Below, one piece after another: positions 45,701 to 55,950 of a DNA stretch of 64,000 nt. Position 1 is the first letter of the stretch. The number at the start of each line of letters is the position of its first letter. Position numbers and translations under genes: made by a program. The DNA lies in the NCBI GenBank assembly GCA_026874595.1, contig JAPPUL010000095.1, positions 1,612,001 through 1,676,000 of the forward strand, read 5' to 3'. The stretch is from Sipunculus nudus. Its lineage: Eukaryota > Annelida > Sipuncula > Golfingiida > Sipunculidae. Below the pieces are notes generated by a model. That model did no database searches and was not told the DNA's origin. It saw only the letters and a list, made by a program, of their open reading frames with translations.

Positions 45701-45736
45701 AACATAAATTTTAAACTACCTCCTTAAATTTATGTT
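45701..45736. terminator. Bidirectional hairpin between convergent genes
   Basis: Perfect 11-bp stem AACATAAATTT / AAATTTATGTT with a 14-nt loop, 9 bp past the stop of the 45746 gene and ~130 bp past the NHL gene. Two direct copies of AAGCCGGCAAA lie to its left (45642 and 45678). Confidence 0.45.
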
Positions 45737-45745
45737 TAAACTATG

Positions 45746-45982
45746 TTATAGCAAATAATGTTTTTTGAAATAGCGATGAGTAATTAAATCGCTATTTTTC
45801 AATGATTTAATAACTATCTTTTTGCTAATACCAATAGCCTTCTTTGTTTTGTTAATAGCATATTGATCAGCATGACCAACAGGCTCACAAGACATTGAAA
45901 AGAAGGTAGAGAGCATAATCGCAAAGATCCCAAAAAGCAAAATAGATGCTTTACTTTTCTTATAGCTAACGTGATATTTCAT
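45746..45982 (-). CDS. Short lipoprotein
   Basis: 78 aa if translation starts at 45982, which has a GAGGT site 6 nt upstream; an in-frame upstream ATG at 46039 lacks one. Signal helix and lipobox FSMSC (Cys ~32), then a short basic tail (TKKAIGISKKIVIKSLK). Unknown function. Confidence 0.5.
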   Translation of the reverse strand: MKYHVSYKKSKASILLFGIFAIMLSTFFSMSCEPVGHADQYAINKTKKAIGISKKIVIKSLKNSDLITHRYFKKHYLL

Positions 45983-46159
45983 AACTGACCTCACAATATT
46001 TAGTTTACATAATATAAAACACGAGAGAAGGGCAAACAAACAATTATTTTAGGATAAAAGTAAAGGACTTTGTTTTTGATAAAGGGGTTTGTGCTGACAA
46101 GTTGTTACAAAACATAGTGTTATTTAGATGTATTAAGGGGTAAAAATAATTAATAATTA

Positions 46160-46978
46160 TTATAAACTACTTTTACTTTTTCTAATAATATCCTCTTGAA
46201 ACTTTCTATCTTGAAACACTTCATCAGTGTCATTCAAATAATCTTTAATAACTTTATATTCAATATCGGAAAGAAAGTCACAAAGAAGGTCAAGACCTTT
46301 AGATTTAAAAGGAATAAGACTTATTAAAGAAAAATTTTGCTTTAAAGCAGCTAAAGATGCACCTTGTTCTCTATCAATAAGAACAAGAACATGTTTTACA
46401 GATATATTTATATTTTGCTTTTTCGCTTCTTTACGCAAAGCATTAATATAAATTTCTTTACTAGTAAACAAACTAGCAACATCATCAACTAAAATAACGT
46501 TATCGTTATTAGAAAACCTACCCTCAATTAAAGACGAAACGCCATATGCTTTTTCCTTCTCTTCATATTCTTTATTGGACTTGAGCTTTTGCCTAAAAAA
46601 CCCAGACGGTATATTTGAATGTAGCGATATAGCGGTTGTAATAGGAATGGCAGCCATAGGAAGCCCGATAAGCGTTGTCCGTTCTATATCGGTCCTTATC
46701 TTATGTTCAATTAATAAAGACATAGCACAAGCGATTTTCTTAAGAATATGTGGATAAGCAGAAAGGCGGCGTAAATTGATATAAAAAGGCGACCATTTAC
46801 CCGATGCAAGAGTATACCCATCTTTTTTATCACGGAACCACGTAAGTATAAGCCCATTATCATATAAGTCTTTGAGTATCTCTCCCGCAAGCCTTTCAAA
46901 ACGAACTTCTATATCATTGTCTATATCATTGTCTTTAATGTTAGAGTTCTTAGCCGTAGGACTTAATATTTCAGACAT
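46160..46978 (-). CDS. pyrE: Orotate phosphoribosyltransferase-like protein
   Basis: 272 aa. OPRT forms OMP from orotate and PRPP. Family features are GKWSPFYINLRRLSAYP (~66-82), LIGLPMAAIPITTAISL, and LVLIDREQGA after the PRPP loop. That loop reads VILVDDVASLFTSKE: the two Asp are present, but the TTGGS part that grips PRPP is replaced by SLFTS. It is longer than standard ~210 aa enzymes, with extra N- and C-terminal segments. It may be active with altered kinetics or have become regulatory. No other pyrimidine gene is near. Confidence 0.75.
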   Translation of the reverse strand: MSEILSPTAKNSNIKDNDIDNDIEVRFERLAGEILKDLYDNGLILTWFRDKKDGYTLASGKWSPFYINLRRLSAYPHILKKIACAMSLLIEHKIRTDIERTTLIGLPMAAIPITTAISLHSNIPSGFFRQKLKSNKEYEEKEKAYGVSSLIEGRFSNNDNVILVDDVASLFTSKEIYINALRKEAKKQNINISVKHVLVLIDREQGASLAALKQNFSLISLIPFKSKGLDLLCDFLSDIEYKVIKDYLNDTDEVFQDRKFQEDIIRKSKSSL

Positions 46979-47044
46979 TGTTAACTATTTTACCATTCAT
47001 ATTATTATCTACAATGTAAGATTGCATATTATTTCATAAGGAGC

Positions 47045-47506
47045 TTATATTTCATTAAGGACTTCTTCCGTATGGCCATCAACTTTAACTCGTCTAAATA
47101 TTTTTTTAATAAATCCCTTATCGTCGATGATAAAAGTAGAACGTTCAATGCCCATATATTTTTTACCGAAGTTAGACTTCTCTTTCCAAACGCCATAAAG
47201 CTTAGATGCAACTAACTCCTCATCACAAAGCAGTAAAAAGTTAAGGTTATATTTATTAATAAACTTTGAATGAGACTGAGCATCATCCTTGCTAATTCCA
47301 ATTATTATGGCATTTTTATCTTTAAACAATTTATCATTATCTCGAAAAGAGCAAGCTTCTTTAGTACATCCGGGGGTATCGTCCTTAGGATAGAAATATA
47401 GTACAATATTCTTACCTTTGAATGAATCTAAGGCTACATCCTCACCTTTAGTATCTTTAAGAGTAAATGATGGAGCTTTATCTCCAACCTGTAATTTAGA
47501 ATCCAC
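47045..47506 (-). CDS. bcp: Thioredoxin-dependent peroxiredoxin (Bcp/PrxQ)
   Basis: 153 aa. Reduces hydroperoxides. Peroxidatic Cys in DTPGCTKEACSFRD (~43-56) with the resolving Cys five residues on, as in PrxQ. The RSTFIIDDKGFIKKIF segment is typical. GTG start with AAGGA upstream. Separated from pyrE by 66 bp on the same strand. Confidence 0.94.
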   Translation of the reverse strand: MDSKLQVGDKAPSFTLKDTKGEDVALDSFKGKNIVLYFYPKDDTPGCTKEACSFRDNDKLFKDKNAIIIGISKDDAQSHSKFINKYNLNFLLLCDEELVASKLYGVWKEKSNFGKKYMGIERSTFIIDDKGFIKKIFRRVKVDGHTEEVLNEI

Positions 47507-47917
47507 GAATAAAAATCCTTATGTAAAGCAGACAAAAAAACAGCTTTAAAAGCTAATCTGTGCTTTTTGAGACTAAATATAAATAAAGATGCGAAAAAAA
47601 GTAAAAGAATATGCGAAAAAAGTAAAAGAAGATTAGTTTTTTTTTAACTAACTTATAGTTATAAAGGTCTTAGTAAAGTAACATATTTATTAACATAAAG
47701 ATAAAATAAAAAAATGTTTTAATCTATTTAATCTACTAGTTAAAGGCTATTCTTAATCTCAAGAGAAACTAATGTAAAATCAAGGTTTAAAAAAAAAAAG
47801 AAATAGGGATTGTACATAGATTGCAAATAAATAGTTTAAATATTATCTTAAGTGTATTAAAACTATTACAGTATCAAATCTGCTAAAGATAAATATAGAA
47901 AAGGAAAGGGCTAGAAA
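47507..47917. other. Divergent intergenic region
   Basis: 411 bases, very AT-rich. It contains two near-perfect copies of atgcgaaaaaaagtaaaagaa (47589 and 47611). No ORF, RNA or clear promoter could be fixed; it must carry starts for bcp and the 47918 gene. Confidence 0.5.
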
Positions 47918-50509
47918 ATGGTATGCAGAATGTTTATAAATGATGTTATAAACTACCTACGTGATCGCGAGAAAAAACTAAGAGATTCAAGACGTACAGA
48001 TAAAGGTAAAGAAGACATACCAAAAGAATTGTATCTGGAAGAAGATTGTAGAGTATTAGGTGCAGGAGGATTAAAGAGAGGACATTTACTTAGCCTTGAA
48101 GAGGCACGACTTTTACGTGATTATGGATTTCATTTAATATGGGTAACAGATAAAAAGATAAGCGAGTCAGCAAATAGGAAAGATGAAGTATCGTATTACA
48201 AGAGCGAACTTGAAAACATAGTGATAAAACATATAAAAGTAATAGACGAGAAAGCGCATGGTAAAAAGCCCGGCAGTGCAATACATTATATAGAACGTAA
48301 CGATTTACTAAGACAGACCCTAGAACCCTTACAACTTGAAGGAGCAAAATACATAAGACAAAGTTTATTCGGAAAAAATACAAACAAGCAGATGGGAGGA
48401 ATTAAGTATATACTTAACATATTATACAACAAGCAAATAGAAAAGGTAGGACTTTACAATTCTTATTGCCTTGGCAACTTATGGGAACTTAAGCAAAAGA
48501 GGACAAAACTAGTGATAAATAAGAAGGATAGAGTAAGGAGCAATTTTGTATTACTGTTTATGTTAGATATAGCGCTATCTTTTATAGCTACAATAAATAA
48601 GATACAAACAGCTCGTATGCGAAGAGGCTATGAAGGAGGAGAAGAAGAGATACCAAGGCGACAAACATACAATCAAGATGAGATAGTAGAAGGAGCCTTG
48701 AGTGCACTATTTGCTGAGTATGGATATTTACATCACGCAATAGATTTAATAATGCAAAGGAATACAAATCCCTATTATACAAATAAGGGAGAGCTTGAAG
48801 GCAGCGGATATACGATATTAAATGACATGAATGAGCTAATAGTTTTAAAAAGAGCACATGTTAGTAATTATGTTTTTACATCTGGTAATAAAATAGATTT
48901 CACATTGCCACTAAGTAAAGACATATTAAGAAATAACCGACGCTGGCTTAATGGGGAAGGATATCCAAAGAGAAAGTTCATTACGACAAAGCTATCGCAA
49001 AGGGATGAGGAAGGGAGCATAGAGCTTTTTGAGAGGAAGACATTTGATGCTCCAATACATGAGATGACACGGTTAGTAGGGATAATTAGCTTTTTTGTAG
49101 ACTGTCTTGCACACACCCCATTACACATCCCGTTTCAGAGAGACTGCGTGGTACGCCACATGCTCCTAAACAGCGGATATAATAGATACGGTCAAGAAAT
49201 AGACACACAAGGCAAATATGATTTTGATACATATATAAAACATACTAAGCGCTTTGATAAATATTTGCTTGAGAGTTTCTTATCGTCGATATCGATTTAT
49301 AAAATAGGCGAGCAGGTGCCAATATATAATTTTAATAATTCAAAAGAAAAGTTATACGATGCAAAAGTAATAAGATATACAAGCCTCCCAAACCGACCAG
49401 TAGTTAAGATTGTGCATGGTAAAGTAGCAGATGAGCTTGATTTATCGAAGAAAGAACATGATTTCCTATATATAGGAGAATATATACCGACCTTACTATT
49501 CCAAGATGTAATAGACGAGTATTATTTAGATTATAAAGAGCCGGGAATAACGATAAAGGATTTCAAATCAAAGTATACAAGCAAAGAGAAAAAAGATAAA
49601 AATGAAAATGGAAGTGAGGAAGAGCAGGTAGTTGAAAACTTATTTAATGCAACAAAACATAAAGACATGGTATCTTTAGTAGAGAATGAGAATAAGGCAG
49701 GTATTGATTTAGCTTTTGAAGGAACCAGCTTACTTGGAGCAGAAGATGAAGCTATGGTTAGTAAGAGAGAAGATGATCCAGTTAAGATGTTTGTAGAAGG
49801 CAAGGCTTCACTAGAAGAAAAGAGTTCACTAAGTGAAAAAATATCTTCCAAAGGCTTTTTGAATAAGCAAAATGTAAAAGGCTTGGGAGCTAACAAAGAG
49901 ATGGGATTATTATATACTATACTGTTTAGGGGGGAGGGAGGATATATACCTTATTGTTTAGGAGAAGAGGTAGTAGATGTAGGAGTGTCAGTGCAGGATG
50001 AGGTAAGGAGCTACAGAGTAAGATATCAGGTGCAATTTGTAGGAAAAGAGGGTAACAAAATATTATATAAATATAAGGAAAAAGAAAATGTAAGTGAGGA
50101 AGAGATAATACAAATACCTGTATCTGGGGAGCGAGGGGAATATATACTAGGTGAGGAGTGTAAAGACCTCTCAAAGACTTACAAGAGAGGATATGCGGTC
50201 AAAGCAGGGGATTATAGAATATTATACTACATTCCATCAAAAGATCCCTCGAATAAGGATAAAAAGGAAGGATATAATATAAAAGGGTACAAGGTAGCAA
50301 AATACATAGTAGAAGTAAAAGAGTTTAGTAAAGATAAGAGCGTGGTAGAATTTTTAAGATATTTTGTATTGAAAGAAGCTAAGGTAGAATGCGCAAGGGA
50401 TCAGAATTGTGGTAAGAAGTTCGAGCTAAGCAAGCTGCCTTTTTTTGTAATAGGGGAGGAATTAACAGCAAAAGAGATGGTGGAGTATTTTGGACTTACA
50501 CTAAGGTAA
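47918..50509 (+). CDS. Large protein with probable inactive HD-GYP domain
   Basis: 863 aa, cytoplasmic. The opening (GAGGLKRGHLLSLEEARLLRDYGFHLIWV, split here as two halves of one segment) resembles the small module that precedes HD-GYP phosphodiesterases in spirochaetes. From ~200 to 500 the layout is HD-GYP-like, and KYLLESFLSSISIYKIGEQVPI followed by SLPNRPVVKIV matches the end of that domain. However, the HD and HHExxDGxGYP metal ligands cannot be found. A Glu/Lys-rich linker (~550-640) leads to a C-terminal beta-rich region. I infer a dead c-di-GMP phosphodiesterase relative, perhaps a binding protein. Confidence 0.45.
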   Translation: MVCRMFINDVINYLRDREKKLRDSRRTDKGKEDIPKELYLEEDCRVLGAGGLKRGHLLSLEEARLLRDYGFHLIWVTDKKISESANRKDEVSYYKSELENIVIKHIKVIDEKAHGKKPGSAIHYIERNDLLRQTLEPLQLEGAKYIRQSLFGKNTNKQMGGIKYILNILYNKQIEKVGLYNSYCLGNLWELKQKRTKLVINKKDRVRSNFVLLFMLDIALSFIATINKIQTARMRRGYEGGEEEIPRRQTYNQDEIVEGALSALFAEYGYLHHAIDLIMQRNTNPYYTNKGELEGSGYTILNDMNELIVLKRAHVSNYVFTSGNKIDFTLPLSKDILRNNRRWLNGEGYPKRKFITTKLSQRDEEGSIELFERKTFDAPIHEMTRLVGIISFFVDCLAHTPLHIPFQRDCVVRHMLLNSGYNRYGQEIDTQGKYDFDTYIKHTKRFDKYLLESFLSSISIYKIGEQVPIYNFNNSKEKLYDAKVIRYTSLPNRPVVKIVHGKVADELDLSKKEHDFLYIGEYIPTLLFQDVIDEYYLDYKEPGITIKDFKSKYTSKEKKDKNENGSEEEQVVENLFNATKHKDMVSLVENENKAGIDLAFEGTSLLGAEDEAMVSKREDDPVKMFVEGKASLEEKSSLSEKISSKGFLNKQNVKGLGANKEMGLLYTILFRGEGGYIPYCLGEEVVDVGVSVQDEVRSYRVRYQVQFVGKEGNKILYKYKEKENVSEEEIIQIPVSGERGEYILGEECKDLSKTYKRGYAVKAGDYRILYYIPSKDPSNKDKKEGYNIKGYKVAKYIVEVKEFSKDKSVVEFLRYFVLKEAKVECARDQNCGKKFELSKLPFFVIGEELTAKEMVEYFGLTLR

Positions 50510-50516
50510 TATAAGA

Positions 50517-51362
50517 ATGGATATAGGTATAATAGATTTGCATTGCCATACAACGGCTTCAGACGGTAGTTTAGAGCCAAGTGAGCTAATAAAGCTTGCA
50601 AAACGGGAAGGACTTAAAGCAATAGCAATAACAGATCATGATACAATAGAAGGAATAGAAGAAGCGCTTAATGAGGGTAAAGAGCAAGGGGTTGAGGTCA
50701 TAGTAGGGATTGAGTTAAGCAGTTATTATAATGGAGATGTACATATACTAGGCTATGGAATAGATTATAAGAATGAATCTTTGTCCAAAGAGCTTTTATT
50801 GGTCCAAGGAGTAAGAGATAAGCGAAATAAGGAGATAGTAAAGAGATTTAACGAACTTGGAATAGCAATAAGCTTACCTGAGATAAAGTTAGAAGCAAAA
50901 GGCCTTGCAATAACGCGTCCCCATATAGCAAAAGCATTAGTTCGGCATGGATACGCAAAAGACTATAAAGAAGTATTCAGAGAGTATTTATCAGAAGGCG
51001 GAAAATGTTTTGTAAAGAAGGAAGACATGAGCCCAAAGGAAGCAATAAAGCTCATAATGAATTACGGAGGACATGCAGTACTTGCGCATCCGATCTACGT
51101 AAAGAAGCGACTAGGAGAAGAAGGGTTTAAAGAGTTTGTAAAAGAGCTTAAGCAAGCAGGCTTAAAAGGCCTTGAGGTATACCATCCGGAACACAGAGAA
51201 AAAGAAGTGAATGAGTTTTTGAGTATGGCGGCAGAAAATGGCTTATGTGTAACAGGCGGCAGTGATTTTCATGGAGAGCTAAAGCCTGACATAAAGCTTG
51301 GCAGCGGGCGGGATGGACGTTATAAGATACCGTATAAATACTTGGAGGAGTTATTTAGATAG
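50517..51362 (+). CDS. PHP-domain phosphoesterase (YciV/RNase AM-like)
   Basis: 281 aa. Metal ligands of the PHP fold are all present: DLHCHTTASDGS (7-18), AITDHDTIEG (~37-46), VGIELSS, HILGYG, AVLAHP (~187) and GGSDFHGE (~247). The closest well-known relatives hydrolyse 3',5'-bisphosphonucleotides or trim short RNA 5' ends. It starts 7 bp after the upstream large gene, so it is translated from the same message; AAGG lies at normal distance from ATG. Confidence 0.9.
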   Translation: MDIGIIDLHCHTTASDGSLEPSELIKLAKREGLKAIAITDHDTIEGIEEALNEGKEQGVEVIVGIELSSYYNGDVHILGYGIDYKNESLSKELLLVQGVRDKRNKEIVKRFNELGIAISLPEIKLEAKGLAITRPHIAKALVRHGYAKDYKEVFREYLSEGGKCFVKKEDMSPKEAIKLIMNYGGHAVLAHPIYVKKRLGEEGFKEFVKELKQAGLKGLEVYHPEHREKEVNEFLSMAAENGLCVTGGSDFHGELKPDIKLGSGRDGRYKIPYKYLEELFR

Positions 51363-51406
51363 ATGGGAGTTATTGTGTTTGGCGAACTAATTAAAAGACA
51401 GAAAGG

Positions 51407-52060
51407 ATGAGCTATTTACCGATCTTATTAAACATGGAAGGGAAGCGAGTTTTGGTAGTGGGAGGAGGGGAGGTTGCCCACCGTCGGATAAAATATTTAA
51501 CTGGCTATACAAAAGAGTTTAAGGTAATATCTAAAACATTAAAGCGGGAGCTTAGAGAGTATTTAGATGAACAGGGGATATGTTATGCAGAACGCGAGTA
51601 TAATGAGTATGATCTTAAAGAGATAGAAGTGTGCATATCGACAACATCAGATAGAATTAAGAATAAAGAGATAAGAGAATCCTGTAAAAGGCATAAAATA
51701 TTATATAACGATGCGAGTGTAGTTTGCAGTGAGCTTTCGTTTCCGTCAAGTTACGTTATAGAAGGTGAAATAATAATGTCGTACTATACATATGGTAATG
51801 CACCCATAGTGGGTAAGAAGATACGGGATGATTTCATAAAACGGTATGAAAGCGAATATAATGTGTTATTAAAACACTTTAAAGAGCACAGGCTAGAATA
51901 TAATAAGATATTGGAAGGAGCGAAGAAGGTAAGTTTTTGGGAGGAGGCATATAATTTTGTAAAAGGGTTAAGCGAGGAAGAGGAATCTAAGAGTGTTGAC
52001 GAAGAAGAGCTTTCTAATGGTATATTAAGAATCTTAAAAAGATATAAAACACAGAGCTAG
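51407..52060 (+). CDS. Precorrin-2 dehydrogenase / sirohydrochlorin ferrochelatase (CysG-N, Met8-like)
   Basis: 217 aa. Makes sirohydrochlorin from precorrin-2 with NAD. Starts SYLPILLNMEGKRVLVVGGG, a clear Rossmann motif with EVAHRRI. ISTTSDRIKNKEI and the YNDASVVCSELSFPS segment are typical, as is IMSYYTYGNAPIVGKKIRDD. The C-terminal ~50 residues are lineage-specific. No other tetrapyrrole gene is visible here. Located between the PHP gene and glnA. Confidence 0.88.
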   Translation: MSYLPILLNMEGKRVLVVGGGEVAHRRIKYLTGYTKEFKVISKTLKRELREYLDEQGICYAEREYNEYDLKEIEVCISTTSDRIKNKEIRESCKRHKILYNDASVVCSELSFPSSYVIEGEIIMSYYTYGNAPIVGKKIRDDFIKRYESEYNVLLKHFKEHRLEYNKILEGAKKVSFWEEAYNFVKGLSEEEESKSVDEEELSNGILRILKRYKTQS

Positions 52061-52376
52061 AAAAATGTATTAAATTAGCTTGCCAAAAAACCATTTTTAT
52101 AGTAGTCTTAACAAGGGAGAGGACGGGGTGTCAGAGTGTGGGCCTACCGTGGGGCAAAAAGAGTGAGATGCAAGTCCTTAAAATTAGATTAAAAAGTAAT
52201 TCAAAACAAAGAGAAATAGCATTCTATTTGCTAGTGTGATATTAGGCTATTTAAGTATTATGCTATTGAGTTGTTGCTAGCAGTTTTTTTTGCTATGAGC
52301 AGAGTGTAGTTTATGGTATTAGAAAAGCTGTGATATTGTTTTTTAAAGTTTGTAAAGTTTGTAAAGGAGAATTTAA
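52061..52376 (+). other. glnA leader region with a GC-rich patch
   Basis: 316 bases without a convincing gene. Bases 52111-52180 are much richer in G+C than anything around and their ends can pair (GAGGAC at 52119-52124 with GTCCTT at 52174-52179). It also contains a short frame (gtg at 52128, 12 codons). It could be a structured leader RNA of glnA or the remnant of a gene. Confidence 0.35.
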
Positions 52377-53807
52377 ATGATAGAACGAGGTAAAACAGCA
52401 CAAGAGGTAGTAGAATTCATAAAGCAAGAAGATATAAAGATGGTAGATCTTCGCTTCATGGATTTTCCTGGATTATGGCAACACTGTACATTTCCGTCAT
52501 CAATCATAACAGAGAGTGTATTTGAGGAGGGCTTAGGCTTTGACGGCAGTTCAATAAGGGGCTGGCAGGCGATAAATGAAAGTGACATGCTAATAATACC
52601 AGATCCAGGCAGGGCGTTTATAGATCCGTTCATGAAAGATAAAACATTAGTAATGGTAACAAGTATAAAGGACCCAGTAACAGGAGAAAGGTATTCAAAA
52701 GACCCAAGAAATATAGCATTAAAAGCAGAAGAATACTTAAAATCGACAGGAATAGCAGACACAGCATATTTTGGACCGGAGGCAGAGTTTTTCATATTCG
52801 ATGATGTAAGATTTGATCAAAACTCAAAAGAAGGCTATTATCATATAGATTCAGATGAGGCGGCATGGAATACAGGGCGTCGTGAGGAAGGTGGTAATAA
52901 AGGATATAAGATACGCCATAAGGAAGGATATTTCCCGGTACCGCCAATGGATACTCATCAAGACCTAAGGAGTGAGATGTCGTTGGTGCTAATGGACCTT
53001 GGAATAAAGATAGAAGCACATCATCATGAAGTGGCAACAGGCGGACAATCTGAGATATCTGTGGTATATAATACATTAGTAGATATGGCAGATGATTTAC
53101 TAATATATAAATACGTGGTAAAGAACGTGGCAAGACGTAATGGTAAGACAGTTACCTTCATGCCCAAACCAATGTTTGGAGATAATGGTACAGGTATGCA
53201 TACACATCAATCGTTATGGCAAGATGGGAAACCGCTCTTTGCAGGAGATGATTATGCAGGCCTCAGTGAGCTTGGTCTTTACTATATAGGTGGAATATTA
53301 AAACATTCAAGGGCACTTACTGCCTTTACCAATCCAACAACAAATTCATACAGACGTCTTATACCAGGCTTTGAGGCACCTATAAATCTAGCATACTCAT
53401 CAAGAAACCGAAGTGCAGCAATAAGGATACCGATGTATTCTCCAAGCCCAAAGGCCAAAAGAATAGAAGTAAGATACCCAGACCCAAGTTCTAATCCTTA
53501 TTTTGCTATGTCAGCAATGCTTATGGCTGGCCTTGACGGTATACAAAATAAGATAGACCCAGGTGACCCGCTAGATACCGATATATATGATTTGCCAGTT
53601 GAGGAGCTTGCAAAGGTAGAGAGCACACCAGCAAGCCTTTCTGAAGCACTCCAAGCTCTTGAAAAGGACCATCAATTCTTGCTTAAGGGTAATGTGTTTA
53701 CGGAAGATGTTATTGAGTCTTGGATAGAGTACAAGATGAACTCAGAGGTAAAACAACTTGATTTAAGACCGCATCCTTATGAATTTGCTTTGTACTATGA
53801 CATTTAG
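52377..53807 (+). CDS. glnA: Glutamine synthetase type I
   Basis: 476 aa. Makes glutamine from glutamate, ammonia and ATP as a dodecamer. Visible: [12 protein letters not shown] (metal Glu residues), [18 protein letters not shown] (ATP/Glu site), [17 protein letters not shown] and [10 protein letters not shown] (substrate Arg residues). The adenylylation loop is conserved with Tyr in [10 protein letters not shown], so regulation by GlnE-type adenylylation is possible, although no glnE or glnB is in view. AGGAG lies at good spacing before ATG. Confidence 0.97.
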   Translation: MIERGKTAQEVVEFIKQEDIKMVDLRFMDFPGLWQHCTFPSSIITESVFEEGLGFDGSSIRGWQAINESDMLIIPDPGRAFIDPFMKDKTLVMVTSIKDPVTGERYSKDPRNIALKAEEYLKSTGIADTAYFGPEAEFFIFDDVRFDQNSKEGYYHIDSDEAAWNTGRREEGGNKGYKIRHKEGYFPVPPMDTHQDLRSEMSLVLMDLGIKIEAHHHEVATGGQSEISVVYNTLVDMADDLLIYKYVVKNVARRNGKTVTFMPKPMFGDNGTGMHTHQSLWQDGKPLFAGDDYAGLSELGLYYIGGILKHSRALTAFTNPTTNSYRRLIPGFEAPINLAYSSRNRSAAIRIPMYSPSPKAKRIEVRYPDPSSNPYFAMSAMLMAGLDGIQNKIDPGDPLDTDIYDLPVEELAKVESTPASLSEALQALEKDHQFLLKGNVFTEDVIESWIEYKMNSEVKQLDLRPHPYEFALYYDI

Positions 53808-53843
53808 AAATGCTATTATAAAGGGCATTAAAGTAGAGTCTGA

Positions 53844-55796
53844 TTAATTTTCTTGGGGCAGCTCTTTTATTCTAAACCTATAGGGTATATTAGAGTTGCC
53901 ACTACTTGCAAATTCTGATTCTATTTTGATATTATAAATGTTAGACATGGGGTCAAATGGGATATGAGGAGTTTTAAGTATTTGTCTAACAATCCTGCCA
54001 TTTACAGATCTCATGATAGGAAACCCTTCCACAACGCTGCCATCCTTATAATAAATAGATAAAAGAGCACTCATATTATTAGGGGAAACAAAAACTACTT
54101 GATATTTTCTATTACCCTGTAACTTAGCTTCAAAGAAGTCAATATCATTACGCTGCATAGGGTTTTTGTTGCTGGGGTTTATGTATCCATAAATCATTTT
54201 GTTGGGGTATATTTTATTTTTCTTATGTGTTATTATGTTTTCTATGTTTTGATTAAAACTATTATTGTATACAATGTCATTAGGCTCAAGCTCATAACTA
54301 TTAAGAACCTTGCTAAGTTCAACTTTTAAAACATAAGGTTTTTTGTAATTGTAAGAAGTGTTATTAATTGAGCCTGTAACGCAAAATATTATGCTCTTAA
54401 GCCCGTTAGTATTAAAAGTATTAATAGCCTCACCCTCACCAATCCCATTGTTGTCATAAACTCTTATAAGCTTACCCGAAATATCAAATATAAGTAAAGC
54501 AATATCAACGCCATCAACGCCTGAGAGCGTTGCCGATAGGCTATAAGTCTTTGTTGGGAGTATATATTCAATTGGCGGCGGTCTTACTAATAGCTTTTTA
54601 GGAATCTTTTGTTTAGCAAGTCCTTTTTTATTCAGCTTATCTTTAACAGAAGCAATCTGACTATCCTTATCTTTCCTATTATAGGATTTGCCTTTTTTGA
54701 TATGTAATAAAAAATAGTCTTTATCATCTATAGTGCTTAAAAGACCTTGAATGCTGTTGTAGTCAGTAATGTTAATTATGTTGGCCTTCTCAAGGGAATT
54801 ATTAATTTCGGATTCAAAAGTTTCGTCTTTAGAAGATACAATTCTCTTAATCGATAAACGATAAATGAAACCTTCCTCCAAACCATACTTATAAGCGTGT
54901 GGCATCCCAGCAACGATTATATAATAACGCTTATTAGGTTTAAGCGCAAGATTATCAATACGCTCTCCAAAACCTGCCTTACGACTGTCAATAACACGAT
55001 AAAAGTCCTCAGCATATATAGCAAGTATAGCGTCAATAAAGGGTTTGCCATCTAAAATGATAGATACTTTTAAGCTCTCATCACCTAAGTCAAAGTAGTA
55101 CCAATCTAAGTCAAGGTTTTGAAAGATTTTGTCAATAGAATGCTTATAAGGGAATTTTGTATTAGAGCTTGCTTTATTGTAAAAAGGGATAAAAGAGCCT
55201 TCAATAAACCTATCAACCTCTATTTTGTTAGCATATAGGAAAGAGTCATTAGGTTCTTGTTCGTAAAACAGGCTAATATCTTGAGGAGTTATACTTAGTG
55301 TATAGTTACTTGACGGGAAATTGCTTTTTTTAATGTTTTGTAAATTAGCTTTATGAATAGAAGTCTGCAGGTCACTAATCGTAATAAGGATGTAATATAT
55401 TTTATTTTTCAAGATAATGTTATTTAGTTGTTCAATAGAATTTTTCCTGTTATCATCAACAGTTTTAATAATCGTATTACCCTCATATAAAGTAATTTGG
55501 GTATCATAATCTTGAGTACTTGACAAAGTGATATTAAATGCAGCAGGAGAGTTTAGCTTTTCAAGGTTTAAAACAAAAGTATCTTTATCATTTAAAGAGT
55601 CAAAGTTTCCTCTAATGGGCTTATTTATTTTAATGGGTGTTGCATTTTTAAGTAGAGAATTAGGTTCTTCTTCGTAAAAGACATTATTTTGATTACAATT
55701 AATTAAAGCAAAGCTCAAATAGATTAAAGAGATTAAAAGTTTTAGATATGTCTTTTTGCTTAAGTTATAAATAATATTCTTAAAGAAGGCAGCCAC
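53844..55796 (-). CDS. Lipoprotein with repeated PPC-like domains
   Basis: 650 aa. GTG start with GAGAG upstream. A signal helix ends in lipobox LINC (Cys34). Four modules each begin with an E.EPN/N motif (YEEEPNSLLKNATPI ~41, YEQEPNDSFLYANKI ~176, FESEINNSLEKANII ~327, YELEPNDIVYNNSF ~500) and contain D.D(W/Y/T)F strands, the pattern of bacterial pre-peptidase C-terminal domains. Such domains bind or help secretion; no protease is attached. A basic, unstructured insert (~360-395) splits module three. Probably an outer-membrane or periplasmic lipoprotein of unknown task. Confidence 0.65.
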   Translation of the reverse strand: MAAFFKNIIYNLSKKTYLKLLISLIYLSFALINCNQNNVFYEEEPNSLLKNATPIKINKPIRGNFDSLNDKDTFVLNLEKLNSPAAFNITLSSTQDYDTQITLYEGNTIIKTVDDNRKNSIEQLNNIILKNKIYYILITISDLQTSIHKANLQNIKKSNFPSSNYTLSITPQDISLFYEQEPNDSFLYANKIEVDRFIEGSFIPFYNKASSNTKFPYKHSIDKIFQNLDLDWYYFDLGDESLKVSIILDGKPFIDAILAIYAEDFYRVIDSRKAGFGERIDNLALKPNKRYYIIVAGMPHAYKYGLEEGFIYRLSIKRIVSSKDETFESEINNSLEKANIINITDYNSIQGLLSTIDDKDYFLLHIKKGKSYNRKDKDSQIASVKDKLNKKGLAKQKIPKKLLVRPPPIEYILPTKTYSLSATLSGVDGVDIALLIFDISGKLIRVYDNNGIGEGEAINTFNTNGLKSIIFCVTGSINNTSYNYKKPYVLKVELSKVLNSYELEPNDIVYNNSFNQNIENIITHKKNKIYPNKMIYGYINPSNKNPMQRNDIDFFEAKLQGNRKYQVVFVSPNNMSALLSIYYKDGSVVEGFPIMRSVNGRIVRQILKTPHIPFDPMSNIYNIKIESEFASSGNSNIPYRFRIKELPQEN

Positions 55797-55950
55797 AATG
55801 AACTCTCAATAAACTATATAGAAGCTTAATATTTCAAAAGAGCAAATAAAAAGCATAAAAAAAAATAAAATATAAAAAAGACAAGATACTTTATAATAAA
55901 CGAATAGTCAAAGTGAATATATAATATATTAAGGAACTAATAGTAAAGAA

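Noticed and set aside
52792-53133. Minus-strand ORF inside glnA
   Set aside because: Overlaps the conserved catalytic part of glutamine synthetase and matches nothing recognisable.
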